Assembly (NCBI RefSeq): GCF_002223055.1
Contig: NZ_NKFL01000006.1
Location: 2,418,001 to 2,482,000 of the forward strand
Reading direction: 5' to 3'
DNA: 64,000 nucleotides
From: Burkholderia sp. HI2500
Lineage (GTDB): Bacteria > Pseudomonadota > Gammaproteobacteria > Burkholderiales > Burkholderiaceae
The notes under the pieces are model-generated. The model did no database searches, was not told the origin of the DNA, and was given only the letters and a program-made list of their open reading frames with translations. Positions 34,078-43,045 of this stretch are shown in pieces (the stretch's first letter is position 1; every line of letters starts with the position of its first letter). Both the position numbers and the translations under genes were made by a program.

Positions 34078-35022
34078 ATGATGAAGAAGGCATGGATGCT
34101 GGCCGCCACACTGCTGGCGGCGCTGGCGACGGCCCCCGGTCACGCGTCGGAAGGCGACGTCTGCAGGAAGGTGACGCTCGGCGATGTCGGCTGGAGCGAT
34201 ATCGCCGCTACCACCGGCGTCGCGATGATGCTGCTCGACGGGCTCGGCTACGAGGCGACCAAGACGATCGCGTCGCCGCCGATCGTGCTGGCCGGCGTGA
34301 AGAAGGCGCAGATCGACGCGTTCCTCGGCTACTGGGATCCGAGCATGACGCCCACGGTGAAGCCGTTCGTCGATGCCGGCGCCGTCCACCAGCTGCCGCA
34401 GCCGAACCTGATCGGCGCGCGCTACACGCTGGCCGTGCCGCAATACGCGTCGGACAAGGGCCTCAAGAGTTTTGCCGATATCGCGAAGTTCCGCGACCAG
34501 CTCGACGGCAAGATCTACGGGATCGGCGCCGGCAACAACGGCAACGCGCTGGTGCAGCGGATGATCGACAAGAACGAGTTCGGGCTCGGTGGCTTCAAGC
34601 TGGTCGAATCCAGCGAGGCCGGAATGCTCGTGCAAGTGACGCGCGCGGTGCAGGAGCACCGGATGATCGTGTTCCTCGCGTGGGAGCCGCATCCGATGAA
34701 CATCAACTACAAGATCGCCTATCTCGACGGCGGCGACAGCGTATTCGGCCCGAACTACGGCTCCGCGAAGGTCTATACGCTCGTCACGCCCGGCTATCTC
34801 GAACGCTGCCCGAACGTCGGCCGGCTGCTGACCAACCTGACATTCACGACCGACGAAGAGAACCAGCTGATGGTGCCGATCATGAATCACGCCGATCCGG
34901 TCGCCGTGGCGAAGGAATGGGTGAAGAGGAACCCCGGCGTGCTGTCGAAGTGGCTCGACGGTGTCACGACCATCGACGGCAGGAACGCGAAGGACGCGAT
35001 CGAGAAGCGCATCGGCGCGTAA
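34078..35022 (+). CDS. Choline-binding periplasmic protein (ChoX-like)
   Basis: 314 residues with signal peptide MMKKAWMLAATLLAALATAPGHA. The mature protein has VTLGDVGWSDIAATTGVAMMLLDGLGYE, DAFLGYWDPSMTPTVKPFV, IYGIGAGNNGNALVQ and VFLAWEPHPMNINY. This is the substrate-binding fold of quaternary-amine ABC importers and closest in pattern to ChoX, with Trp/Tyr residues for a cation box. AGGAG precedes the ATG. The ABC permease and ATPase genes are not adjacent. The neighbouring HAD phosphatase and phospholipase C suggest choline scavenging from phospholipids. Confidence 0.88.
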   Translation: MMKKAWMLAATLLAALATAPGHASEGDVCRKVTLGDVGWSDIAATTGVAMMLLDGLGYEATKTIASPPIVLAGVKKAQIDAFLGYWDPSMTPTVKPFVDAGAVHQLPQPNLIGARYTLAVPQYASDKGLKSFADIAKFRDQLDGKIYGIGAGNNGNALVQRMIDKNEFGLGGFKLVESSEAGMLVQVTRAVQEHRMIVFLAWEPHPMNINYKIAYLDGGDSVFGPNYGSAKVYTLVTPGYLERCPNVGRLLTNLTFTTDEENQLMVPIMNHADPVAVAKEWVKRNPGVLSKWLDGVTTIDGRNAKDAIEKRIGA

Positions 35023-35045
35023 GCACGCAACCCAAGGAACCACCC

Positions 35046-35726
35046 ATGTACAAGCATCTCGCGCTGTTCGACCTCGACCACACGCTGCTGCCGCTCGACA
35101 GCGACCAGGCCTGGAGCCGCTTCATCACGCGGGTCGGCTGGCGGGAAGACGACGCGCACGTGGCGCTGATCGACGAGCATTACGGTCACTATGCGGCGGG
35201 CACGCTCGACATGGACGCGTATCTCGCCGTGACGCTCGCACCGCTCACCCGCTATCCGCGCAAGGTGCTCGAACGCTGGCATGCGCGGTTCATGGACGAA
35301 GTGATCCGCCCGGCGATCACGCCGCAGGCGCGCGAGCTGGTCGACCGCCATCGCGAGAACGGCGATCTCTGCTGCATCGTGACGGCGACCAACGTCTTCG
35401 TCACGCGGCCGATCGCGGCGGAATTCGGCATAGAGCACCTGCTCGGCATCGAGCTCGATACCGACGACGGCACGCCGGGCGGCGCGTTCACCGGGCGCAG
35501 CACGGGCGTGCCCAGCTTCCGCGAAGGCAAGATCGTGCGCACCACCGCATGGCTGGCATCACTTGGCTACGCGCCGTCCGATTTCGAGCGCACCTACTTC
35601 TACAGCGATTCGATCAACGACGTGCCGCTGCTGGACTACGTCACGCATCCGGTCGCCACCAATCCCGACTCGAAGCTGTTGCACGTGGCAGGCACGCGCG
35701 GGTGGCCTGTCATGAAGTTGTTCTGA
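35046..35726 (+). CDS. HAD-superfamily phosphatase (subclass IB, SerB-like)
   Basis: 226-residue cytosolic phosphatase. The nucleophile motif is FDLDHTLL (Asp9, Asp11); motif II is CCIVTATN; Lys in REGKIVRT; motif IV is YFYSDSINDVPLLDYV. The helical cap after residue 30 fits the IB group of phosphoserine or related phosphomonoester phosphatases. It begins 23 bp after the choline-binding gene with AAGGAACCACCC as ribosome site. Given the neighbours, phosphorylcholine is a candidate substrate, but without a signal peptide it would act on internal substrate. Its specificity cannot be read from sequence. Confidence 0.8.
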   Translation: MYKHLALFDLDHTLLPLDSDQAWSRFITRVGWREDDAHVALIDEHYGHYAAGTLDMDAYLAVTLAPLTRYPRKVLERWHARFMDEVIRPAITPQARELVDRHRENGDLCCIVTATNVFVTRPIAAEFGIEHLLGIELDTDDGTPGGAFTGRSTGVPSFREGKIVRTTAWLASLGYAPSDFERTYFYSDSINDVPLLDYVTHPVATNPDSKLLHVAGTRGWPVMKLF

Positions 35727-35772
35727 TTCGGGCGATATCCTCTGCTGTCCATTTTTCATGTCTGGAGGGGTA

Positions 35773-36033
35773 ATGAAATACGGAGCACGCAGCAACAGTC
35801 TCGATCATTCAGGAATCCGACTCGAATCGGATCGAAAGCCCATCGTCAAGTCGCATCGGTCGGAAAGCCGCTTTCCGCACTGGCGCGGCGTTTTCATGAT
35901 CGCACTCCTGTGCACGCTGGCCGCTTGCGGTGACGGCGACTCGGGCACGCCAGCCAGCATGGCGGCCGCGCGCGCGGCCGCACCGGGCTCGGCGTCCACG
36001 CCCGTCCTGCACTGCGCGAGCGCGTGCCACTGA
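35773..36033 (+). CDS. Small putative lipoprotein upstream of phospholipase C
   Basis: 86 residues. A ~40-residue basic N-terminus precedes a hydrophobic lipobox segment MIALLCTLAAC (Cys near residue 51), followed by DGDSGTPASMAAARAAAPGS and ending HCASACH. GGAGGGGTA precedes the ATG at 35773. The unusually long N-region leaves open a true start at the internal ATG at 35896, which would give a typical lipoprotein signal. It lies 44 bp before phospholipase C. No family was recognised; a folding or secretion helper role is speculative. Confidence 0.6.
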   Translation: MKYGARSNSLDHSGIRLESDRKPIVKSHRSESRFPHWRGVFMIALLCTLAACGDGDSGTPASMAAARAAAPGSASTPVLHCASACH

Positions 36034-36077
36034 CCGACGCCGGCCCCCGGGCCAGCCATCCAAGACAGAGAGCGATC

Positions 36078-38528
36078 ATGCAAAACAAACCCACAACCCG
36101 ACGTCAATTCATTGCCGATGCGCTGAAGCTCGCCGGCGCCACCGCGATCACGGGCATGCTGCCCGAAAGCATCGCGCGCGCGCAGGCCATTCCCGCTGCC
36201 ACCGTCACCGGCACGATCCAGGACGTGAAGCACGTCGTGATCCTGATGCAGGAAAACCGCTCGTTCGACCACTACCTCGGCACGCTGGGCGGTGCACGCG
36301 GCTTCGGCGATCCGCGGCCGGTCGTGATTTCGAGCGGGTATCCGGTGTGGCGACAGCCCTGGATGCTGTCTTACGTGTTCCCGTTCAACCCGTCCCCGCC
36401 CTTCGGCACGGCGAACGGCGACACCTACTACGGCGACCTCGACCACAGCTGGAGCGGCACGCACAGCGCCTGGAACAACGGCCGCTACGACAACTGGGCC
36501 GGTGCAAAGACCAGCGGCACGATGTACTACTTCACGCAGAACGACATTCCGTTCTACTACGCGCTGGCGAGCGCGTTCACGGTGTGCGACGCTTACCACT
36601 GCTCGATGCTCGGCCCGACGGACCCGAACCGCCTGTATCTGTGGACCGGGTGCTGCGGCAACGTCACCGGCTATGCGCCGTACACGACCAACACGATGAC
36701 GGGCACCGGCTGGACCACGATGCCGGAGCGCCTGAACACGGCGGGCGTGACGTGGAAGTTCTACCAGGACAAGGGCAACGGCCTGGATGCCGGTCATGGC
36801 TACGGCGAATACAACGGCTCGAAAAGCGATCTCTGGTGGAACGGCAATTACGGCGACAACGTCATCCTGAACTTCAAGCAGTACCAGAACCTCGGCGCCG
36901 GCGATCCGCTCGCGCCGGCGCTCAACGGCACGCAGATCGACCCGTCAGGCGGCGGCAAGGAATACGACACGAACCTCTTCAGCCAGCTGCGGGCCGACGT
37001 CGCCAACGGCACGCTGCCGCAGGTGTCGTGGATCGCCGCCCCCTACGCGTACTGCGAACATCCGTCGTGGGCCGCGAGCGGCGGCGAATGGTACGTGAGC
37101 AACGTCCTCAATGCGCTGACGTCGAATCCGGCGGTGTGGGCCAGCACGGTGCTGCTCGTCATGTACGACGAGAACGATGGCCTGTTCGATCACATGCCGC
37201 CGGCCGTCCCGGCCAGCGCCGCTGCCGGCACCGGGCAGTCGACGGTCTCGACGGCCGCAGAATTCGTCGCGAGCAGCGGCGCCGCATCGGACGGCTCGGC
37301 CAGCGGCGACGTGCCGATCGGGCTCGGCCCGCGCGTGCCGATGTTCGTGATCTCGCCGTGGTCGAAGGGCGGCAAAGTCAACTCGCAGGTGTTCGATCAC
37401 ACGTCGGTGATCCGCTTTCTGGAAGCGCGCTTCGGGCTGCAGGAAACCAACATCACGCCGTGGCGACGCACGGTGTGCGGCGACCTGACGTCGGCCTTCG
37501 ATTTCTCGAACGCCGACCAGGCGGTTCCCGCGATCCAGCCGCCCGCGAGCAACATGAACCCGAACGGCCCGGCCGTCCCGATCCCCTACCCGACCACCAC
37601 CGCGGTGCCGGCGCAGGCCACCGGCCGCAGCACGGCCTGCCGCCTGCCCTACGAGTTCTTCGTGCAAGGCAAGGTCAACCGCGCCGGCCGCGCGCTCGCG
37701 CTGACGATGACCAACACCGGCACCGCGGGCGTGCACCTGCAGGCATGGGTCGACGGCACGAGCACGATCCCCCGCCACTACACGATCGCGGCCGGCGCGA
37801 GCCCGTGCACGAACCTGTCGGATTCGCTCGCGCTGAACAGCGGCGGCGGCTACGACTATTCGGTCTACGGCCCGAACGGCTTCCTGCAGACGTTCCGCGG
37901 CAGCATCGGCTCGTCCGGCAACACGGGATCGACCGCCGAAATCAGCCTGTGCTACGACGTGGCGAACGGCAACGTGCAGATCACGCTCGACAATTCGGCG
38001 GGGACCAGCGCGACGACGTTCCAGCTCACCGACAACGCCTACGGGATGAACACGCGGCAGTCGTACACCGTCGCCGCCGGCGAGACGCAGGCCGTCACGT
38101 GGTACGGCGACGGCGGCTGGTACGACGCCAGCATCCGCGACGCGAACGATCCGAACTTCCTGCGCCGGGTGGCCGGCTGCGTGCAGACGCAATCCGGCAC
38201 GCTGCTCACGGATTCGGCGATCGGCAATACCAGCAAGAAGTTCGTCGCGGCGCTCGCGGCGCAGGGCTCGACGTTCGGCACGTTGCGGTTCGACTACGTC
38301 GCGCCGCCGTGGAGCCACAGCCCGAAGAACTGGGTGGGCATCTTCGCGCATGGCGCGCAGCCGACCAAGGGCAGCTACAAGTCGTGGGCGTACCTGCCGA
38401 AGAACTGCGGCTCGCTGCTGTTCTCGTCCACGGCCAACAGTTCGCTGGCGTCGGGGCAGTACGATGCGTGGTTCCTATTCGACGACGGCTACACGCCGCT
38501 CGCGGGCCCCGTCACGATCAACATCTGA
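36078..38528 (+). CDS. Phosphocholine-specific phospholipase C, Tat-exported
   Basis: 816 residues. A twin-arginine signal (TTRRQFIADALKLAGATAI) ends near ARAQA. The catalytic alkaline-phosphatase-like domain has HVVILMQENRSFDHYLGTLGG, YHCSMLGPTDPNRLYLWTG, VMYDENDGLFDHMPP and VFDHTSVIRFLEARFG. Two C-terminal DUF756-type beta domains follow (YEFFVQGKVNRAGRAL; LTDNAYGMNTRQSYTVAAGE). This is the PlcH/PlcN plan: phosphatidylcholine to diacylglycerol and phosphorylcholine. The ATG at 36078 was chosen to place the RR motif at the N-terminus. A strong terminator follows. Confidence 0.93.
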   Translation: MQNKPTTRRQFIADALKLAGATAITGMLPESIARAQAIPAATVTGTIQDVKHVVILMQENRSFDHYLGTLGGARGFGDPRPVVISSGYPVWRQPWMLSYVFPFNPSPPFGTANGDTYYGDLDHSWSGTHSAWNNGRYDNWAGAKTSGTMYYFTQNDIPFYYALASAFTVCDAYHCSMLGPTDPNRLYLWTGCCGNVTGYAPYTTNTMTGTGWTTMPERLNTAGVTWKFYQDKGNGLDAGHGYGEYNGSKSDLWWNGNYGDNVILNFKQYQNLGAGDPLAPALNGTQIDPSGGGKEYDTNLFSQLRADVANGTLPQVSWIAAPYAYCEHPSWAASGGEWYVSNVLNALTSNPAVWASTVLLVMYDENDGLFDHMPPAVPASAAAGTGQSTVSTAAEFVASSGAASDGSASGDVPIGLGPRVPMFVISPWSKGGKVNSQVFDHTSVIRFLEARFGLQETNITPWRRTVCGDLTSAFDFSNADQAVPAIQPPASNMNPNGPAVPIPYPTTTAVPAQATGRSTACRLPYEFFVQGKVNRAGRALALTMTNTGTAGVHLQAWVDGTSTIPRHYTIAAGASPCTNLSDSLALNSGGGYDYSVYGPNGFLQTFRGSIGSSGNTGSTAEISLCYDVANGNVQITLDNSAGTSATTFQLTDNAYGMNTRQSYTVAAGETQAVTWYGDGGWYDASIRDANDPNFLRRVAGCVQTQSGTLLTDSAIGNTSKKFVAALAAQGSTFGTLRFDYVAPPWSHSPKNWVGIFAHGAQPTKGSYKSWAYLPKNCGSLLFSSTANSSLASGQYDAWFLFDDGYTPLAGPVTINI

Positions 38529-38571
38529 CGGTACGGTCAGCCGGTGTCGGCCGCCCGCACGGGGCCGACAC

Positions 38572-38612
38572 GCATTCGGGCGCGACGTACCCCGTCGCGC
38601 CCGAATGCTTTT
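38572..38612. terminator. Strong hairpin terminator after phospholipase C
   Basis: GCATTCGGGCGCGACG pairs with CGTCGCGCCCGAATGC around a 5-base loop and is followed by TTTT. A second stem (GTGTCGGCC/GGCCGACAC) precedes it at 38543-38571. It can serve both the phospholipase gene and the convergent porin gene. Confidence 0.88.
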
Positions 38613-38678
38613 CCGGCCACGCGGCACGCGCTAGACGAGCCGAGCGTCGTGGAACGCGCCGAACGGCCGTGCCGGATA

Positions 38679-39842
38679 TCAGAACTTGTGACGCAGGCCG
38701 ATCCGCGTGACGAACTGCGTGTTCGCGCCCGCGTTGCCGATGAACGATCCCGACGAGCCGATCTCGGCCTGCACCGGCACCACGCGGCCGTTGATCGTGT
38801 TGCTGCCCGACGCCTTCTGGTAGGCCGCGCTCACGTACACGTCCGTGCGCTTCGACAGCGCATAGTCGAGCGCGGCGTTGACCTGGTGCCACTTGCCGTC
38901 GAAGCGGCCGTCGAGCTTCGAGAACGTATAGCCGAGACCGCCGCTCAGGGCCGGCGTGAACGCATAGCGGCCGCCGATTTCGTAGTTGTTCAGCTTCGAC
39001 GTCTCGCCCGACAGCGGCACGAACTTCGTGTGCGTCCAGTTCGCCCACACGAGGGCCGCCGCGATCGCATAGCGCGCGCCGACGCCGACCGTCTCGAGGT
39101 CGCGCAACCCTTGCGTGTTGAGGTTCGCGATGCTCACGCCGAACGCGGGCTGCGCGCCGTTCGGGAAACGGATGTTCGTGTACGCGGCGCCGATGCCGAA
39201 CGGCCCTTGCGCGTAGTTCGCGCCGAAGCTGTACGCGCTCGACGAACCCTGCGAACCGTTCGCGCCGGTCGTGGTCGGCGTGCCCGCGAACTGCGTCGAG
39301 TTCGAGAAGCCGTACATCGCACCGAACGTGAGGCCCGCGAAGTTCGCGCTCTGGAACTTCACCGCGTTGTTGATACGGCTCGACGTCAGCTGGTCGAGAT
39401 CGTTGATGTGATACGCGTAGTTGCCGGCGGGCGTCTGGCTGCCCATCGAATAGTTCGCGCCGATGTAGTCGGTCGAGAACGAGTACTGGCGGCCGAACGT
39501 CAGCGAGCCGATGCCGTTCTTCGACAGGCCGACGAATGCCTGCCGGCCGAAGATCGCACCGCCCTGGCCGATCGAGCCGTCGCCGCTGCTGAAGCCGTTC
39601 TCCAGCACGAACAGCGCCTTCAGCCCGCCGCCGAGATCCTCGGTGCCGCGGATGCCCCAGCGGCTGCCCGATGCGACGCCGTCACCGTACTTGACGAGCT
39701 TGTCGTGCCCGCCCGTCGTCGCGACCTTGTTCGAATACGTGATACCCGCATCGATCAACCCGTAGAGCGTGACGCTGCTTTGCGCGTGCGCGGCGGTGCC
39801 GAACATCCCGAGTGCGGCCGCGGCCACGATGGTCTTTTTCAT
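38679..39842 (-). CDS. Gram-negative trimeric porin (OmpC/Omp32-like, Burkholderia type)
   Basis: 387-residue outer-membrane beta-barrel. Signal peptide MKKTIVAAAALGMFGTAAHA is followed by QSSVTLYGLIDAGITYS, the standard start of betaproteobacterial general porins. The L3-type segment has GRQYSFSTDYIGANYS, and the C-terminus ends FVTRIGLRHKF with terminal Phe. AAAGGAAGTGAGC precedes the ATG at 39842. It is a general diffusion channel, monocistronic, with an unusually long (749 bp) upstream region that contains a perfect AT-rich palindrome. Confidence 0.93.
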   Translation of the reverse strand: MKKTIVAAAALGMFGTAAHAQSSVTLYGLIDAGITYSNKVATTGGHDKLVKYGDGVASGSRWGIRGTEDLGGGLKALFVLENGFSSGDGSIGQGGAIFGRQAFVGLSKNGIGSLTFGRQYSFSTDYIGANYSMGSQTPAGNYAYHINDLDQLTSSRINNAVKFQSANFAGLTFGAMYGFSNSTQFAGTPTTTGANGSQGSSSAYSFGANYAQGPFGIGAAYTNIRFPNGAQPAFGVSIANLNTQGLRDLETVGVGARYAIAAALVWANWTHTKFVPLSGETSKLNNYEIGGRYAFTPALSGGLGYTFSKLDGRFDGKWHQVNAALDYALSKRTDVYVSAAYQKASGSNTINGRVVPVQAEIGSSGSFIGNAGANTQFVTRIGLRHKF

Positions 39843-40591
39843 GCTCACTTCCTTTTTGTTGTTGACGCGCGCGCCTGCGTCGCAGCGTGACGCGCGGCGT
39901 GTTGACGAAGAACCGGCTGATGAACGAGCGCAAGCCACCGGATCGCCGCACGCAGCACTACCTCATGCGCGTGCACGATGTTTCGTTTCGATGCCAGTGT
40001 GGGCTTGCGGAAGCGGCATGCCGTGGGGCGGCCGCTCGTGTTGCAGCGTCGACAAGCGCGCGCACCGGTTGCGCATGCCGCGACGACGCGTTGCTCCGGC
40101 GATGCAGGTCAGAATCTCTTCCGGCTTTCGTGGAGCGGGTGGACGACGTGGCGCCTGACGACGCCACGACCTTCGATATATTTCACGAAATATATCGAGT
40201 TGTCACGCAACCGTAAACAGTTATTCGGGTTCCTGTCGTCTTTCATCCACATGCGATCGACGGCCATGCGGATCGAAGACACGACACGCGACGGCCGTCA
40301 TCGCAGCGATGCGAGTACAGGGCCACCGCCGAAATCCAGCATAATCGGGCGAGTGAACGAGCGCCTCGGCGAGCGCGCGAACCTCGCACACGTTTGCGCG
40401 TCCGTCAGGTTCGGCGCTCGACCTCATTCCGTCGCCTCGAACGCAGCCGGTCTGTGCCGGTCTCGCGCGCGGCGAATTGTGCAGGTGCATGAAAGCGAAG
40501 CCAGAACACACTCCATGCGGCGCATATCATGGCGCCGACAATCGCATCACGGACACCACCACGCATCCCGCAGAAGACAGGACACCGACAC
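39843..40591. other. 749-bp intergenic region between porin and acetyltransferase
   Basis: No convincing gene. Short open frames (for example 39887-40216) lack a ribosome site and recognisable motifs. It holds a perfect AT-rich palindrome at 40173-40198. Base composition is lower in GC around 40170-40250 than in flanking genes. The porin promoter should lie within its first 200 bp. Confidence 0.45.
40173..40198. promoter_or_regulatory. AT-rich perfect palindrome, operator-like site 3
   Basis: 12-bp arms TCGATATATTTC and GAAATATATCGA around AC. Positions 40174-40197 have the same 24-bp format as site 1 (CGATATATT-N6-AATATATCG). It lies 331 bp from the porin start and 394 bp from the acetyltransferase start. 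The regulated promoter is not obvious. Confidence 0.6.
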
Positions 40592-41182
40592 ATGGACCGA
40601 GCCGAGCACATCAGCATCGAACAGACGAGCGGGCTGCCCGCCGACGAGCTGGACCGATGCGACTTCTCGTTCGACATCGCCTGGGAATTGAACGCGCCGT
40701 ATCAGGACTTGCTCGATCTTCGCGCGCTGCCGACGCGGCGCAAGAATTACGGCTTCGATCCGGCTGGCTGGGCGGACGAGGCGTCCGGCAAGACGGCGCT
40801 CTTTCGCGCGACGGCCGGCGGCCGGCTCGCCGGGTTCGTGGCCATCGGCCAGAGCTGGAACGGGATGGCGGAGATCGCGGAGCTGGCCGTCGACCGCCCG
40901 TGCCGGCGGCAAGGCATCGGGCAGTTGCTGCTGGCGACCGCCGAATCGTGGGCGCGCGGCCACGGGTTCGGCTTCATGCGGCTGGAAACGCAGTCGAACA
41001 ACGTCGCCGCGTGCAGCACGTATGCCCGCTCGGGCTTCGTGCTGGGCGGACACGATCGCCTGCTGTACGCGGACGACGAGAACGACGGCGAAGTGGCGCT
41101 GTTCTGGTACAAGGACCTGCGCGACGGGCAGACCGCGCGAATCCGCACGGTCGACCCGGAATCGGTGCGGCCAGTGCGCTGA
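40592..41182 (+). CDS. GNAT acetyltransferase, streptothricin-acetyltransferase (SatA) like
   Basis: 196-residue acetyl-CoA-dependent N-acetyltransferase. The core is GFVAIGQSWNGMAEIAELAVDRPCRRQGIGQLLLATAESWARGHGF (acetyl-CoA P-loop RRQGIG), followed by MRLETQSNNVAACSTYARSGFVLGGHDRLLY and EVALFWYKDL. The ETQ-NNVAAC-Y-GF-LGG and ALFWY pattern matches SatA-type streptothricin (lysine side-chain) acetyltransferases. Natural substrate here is unknown. The ATG at 40592 lacks a strong ribosome site but begins the conserved part. Confidence 0.82.
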   Translation: MDRAEHISIEQTSGLPADELDRCDFSFDIAWELNAPYQDLLDLRALPTRRKNYGFDPAGWADEASGKTALFRATAGGRLAGFVAIGQSWNGMAEIAELAVDRPCRRQGIGQLLLATAESWARGHGFGFMRLETQSNNVAACSTYARSGFVLGGHDRLLYADDENDGEVALFWYKDLRDGQTARIRTVDPESVRPVR

Positions 41183-41222
41183 CGCACGGCCGCCCGCGTG
41201 TCATGGCCGAATCAGTGTCGCG

Positions 41223-42008
41223 TTACGCCCGCGTCGCGACGATGAACAGGCGCGGGAACGGCAGCAGCACGGTGCCGTCGGCGAGCGCCGGATAGCCGCC
41301 CGGGCCGGCGAGCGCATCGCGATACTGCGCGAGAAACGCCGCACGCTCGCCGTCGTCGAGCGCCGCGAGGAACGGCCGCAGCGCGCTGCCCTTGAACCAC
41401 TCCACGACCGCGTCGGCACCGCCAAGCAGCGGGTGGTAGTAAGTCGTGCGCCATACGTCCACCCGCGAGCACAGCGGCGACAGCAGCGCGTGGTAGTCAC
41501 GCGCATCGAACCGCTCGGTGCGCGCAGCCCCCTTCAGCTTGTCCGCCCACGGCCCGGCCGCGGCGACCTCGCGCATCAGCCGGTGCGCGGGTTCGTCGAG
41601 GTTGTCGGGCATCTGCACCGCAAGATGGCCGCCGGGCGCGAGCCGGCCGACAAGTGCCGGAAACAGCGTGTCGTGCGCGGGCACCCATTGCAGCACCGCA
41701 TTCGCGAGAATCAGGTCATAGCCGCCCGGATCGTCCCAGGTGGAGATATCCACGACATCGAAACGCAGGTCCGGCAGGCGCGTGCGCGCGGCGTCGATCA
41801 TGTCCGCCGATGCATCGATCCCGTGGACGGTTGCGTCCGGCGCACGCGCGATCAGCGCCTCGGTCGAATTGCCGGGCCCGCAGCCGATGTCGATCGCGGT
41901 ATGGATCGGCGTGTTCGGCACGGCGGCCAGCAGGTCGCGGATCGGCCGCGTGCGTTCGTCCTCGAATTGCACGTACTGGGCCGCGTATCGGTCGAGTGGG
42001 GTCGTCAT
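41223..42008 (-). CDS. tam: Trans-aconitate 2-methyltransferase (Tam-like)
   Basis: SAM-dependent methyltransferase of 261 residues. The SAM-binding motif is AIDIGCGPGNSTEALI, then DASADMIDAARTRLP, ILANAVLQWVPAHDTLFPALVGRLAPGGHLAVQMPDN and the C-terminal FPRLFIVATRA. The pattern and length match Tam, which methylates trans-aconitate. Start 42008 follows AGGAGAAACGAC. A threefold tandem 9-bp repeat (42021-42047) abuts the ribosome site. It is divergent from the LysR gene. Confidence 0.87.
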   Translation of the reverse strand: MTTPLDRYAAQYVQFEDERTRPIRDLLAAVPNTPIHTAIDIGCGPGNSTEALIARAPDATVHGIDASADMIDAARTRLPDLRFDVVDISTWDDPGGYDLILANAVLQWVPAHDTLFPALVGRLAPGGHLAVQMPDNLDEPAHRLMREVAAAGPWADKLKGAARTERFDARDYHALLSPLCSRVDVWRTTYYHPLLGGADAVVEWFKGSALRPFLAALDDGERAAFLAQYRDALAGPGGYPALADGTVLLPFPRLFIVATRA

Positions 42009-42020
42009 GTCGTTTCTCCT

Positions 42021-42047
42021 GGTCGGCGTGGTCGGCGTGGTCGGCGT
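42021..42047. repeat. Threefold tandem 9-bp repeat beside the tam ribosome site
   Basis: GGTCGGCGT is repeated three times without change. It lies immediately upstream of the tam Shine-Dalgarno sequence. Slippage would change leader length in 9-bp steps. Confidence 0.7.
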
Positions 42048-42154
42048 TGCATTCGATGCGAACGGGATGCCGGTGGCCGTCGATGCACCGCATTCTGCGA
42101 TCGTCACCGAGTTCAGTAAAATGAATTTAATTTCGTGATTGATTCAAATCTCTA

Positions 42155-43045
42155 ATGAAAATCGACACGCTCGGTGTCCAGGCCTTCGTCGCCATCGCCG
42201 ACGGCGGCAGCTTCCGGCAGGCGGCCGACACGCTGCACGTCACGCAGACAGCCATCACGCAGCGGCTGCGCAAGCTCGAAACCTTCCTCGGCGTCGCGCT
42301 CGTCGAGCGCACCACGCGCCGCACCACGCTCACCGAAATCGGCCGGCGTTTCCTGCCGCAAGCGCGCCGGCTGCTGAACGAGCTGTCCGATGCGCTCACC
42401 GAAATCCGCGAAACCGGCCTGAGCCAGCGCGGCGACGTCACCATCGCGTGCGTGCCGACGGTCGGCGTGCAATACCTGCCCCGCATCCTGCGCGCGTTCT
42501 CCGCGCACCGGCCGCACGATCGCGTGAAGATCCTCGATCATGCGTCGGCGTCGGTGCTGCAGGCCGTGTTGCATCGCGAGGCCGAGTTCGGCATCGGCAT
42601 CGCCGGCGACCAGCATCCGGAGCTGGTCAACGTGCCGCTGACGAGCGACCCCTATGTGCTGGTGTGCCGCGACGATCATCCGCTCGCGAAGCGGCGGCGC
42701 ATTCGCTGGGCCGCGCTGCAGCCGCATCCGCTGATCTTCGCCGGTGAAGTGAGCGGCAATCGCGGGCTGCTCGACGGCGCGCTGAAGACGAGCGGCGTGT
42801 CGCTGCATTCGTTCTACGAAGTGCAGCGCAGCTCGACGGCGCTCGGGCTCGTCGCGGAAGGGCTCGGCGCGGCCGTGGTGCCGAAGCTCGCGATCCAGAA
42901 GAACGCGTATCCGATGATCCGCACGATCGAGCTCGTCGAGCCGGCGGTGTCGCGCACGCTCGTGCTAGTCACGCGCAAGCGCGCGCAATTGTCGCCGGCC
43001 GCGCGTGCGTTGTACGACATGATCGTCGAACAGGCGACACCCTGA
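42155..43045 (+). CDS. LysR-family transcriptional regulator
   Basis: 296 residues. The helix-turn-helix is TLGVQAFVAIADGGSFRQAADTLHVTQTAITQRLRKLETFLGVALVERTTRRTTLTEIG. The effector domain includes GDVTIACVPTVGVQYLP, EFGIGIAGDQHPELVNVPL and GLVAEGLGAAVVPKLAI. The AT-rich leader (ATTTAATTTCGTGATTGATTC) has no good ribosome site. It is upstream of and on the same strand as the PLP lyase gene (145 bp), and divergent from tam; either could be its target. Confidence 0.88.
   Translation: MKIDTLGVQAFVAIADGGSFRQAADTLHVTQTAITQRLRKLETFLGVALVERTTRRTTLTEIGRRFLPQARRLLNELSDALTEIRETGLSQRGDVTIACVPTVGVQYLPRILRAFSAHRPHDRVKILDHASASVLQAVLHREAEFGIGIAGDQHPELVNVPLTSDPYVLVCRDDHPLAKRRRIRWAALQPHPLIFAGEVSGNRGLLDGALKTSGVSLHSFYEVQRSSTALGLVAEGLGAAVVPKLAIQKNAYPMIRTIELVEPAVSRTLVLVTRKRAQLSPAARALYDMIVEQATP

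Noticed and set aside
35930..38710. 926-codon plus-strand open frame
   Set aside because: It is a shifted frame over phospholipase C, which has Tat signal and catalytic motifs in the correct frame.
39887..40216. 109-codon open frame in the porin upstream region
   Set aside because: No ribosome site, domain or sensible composition; its 3' end runs through the AT palindrome.
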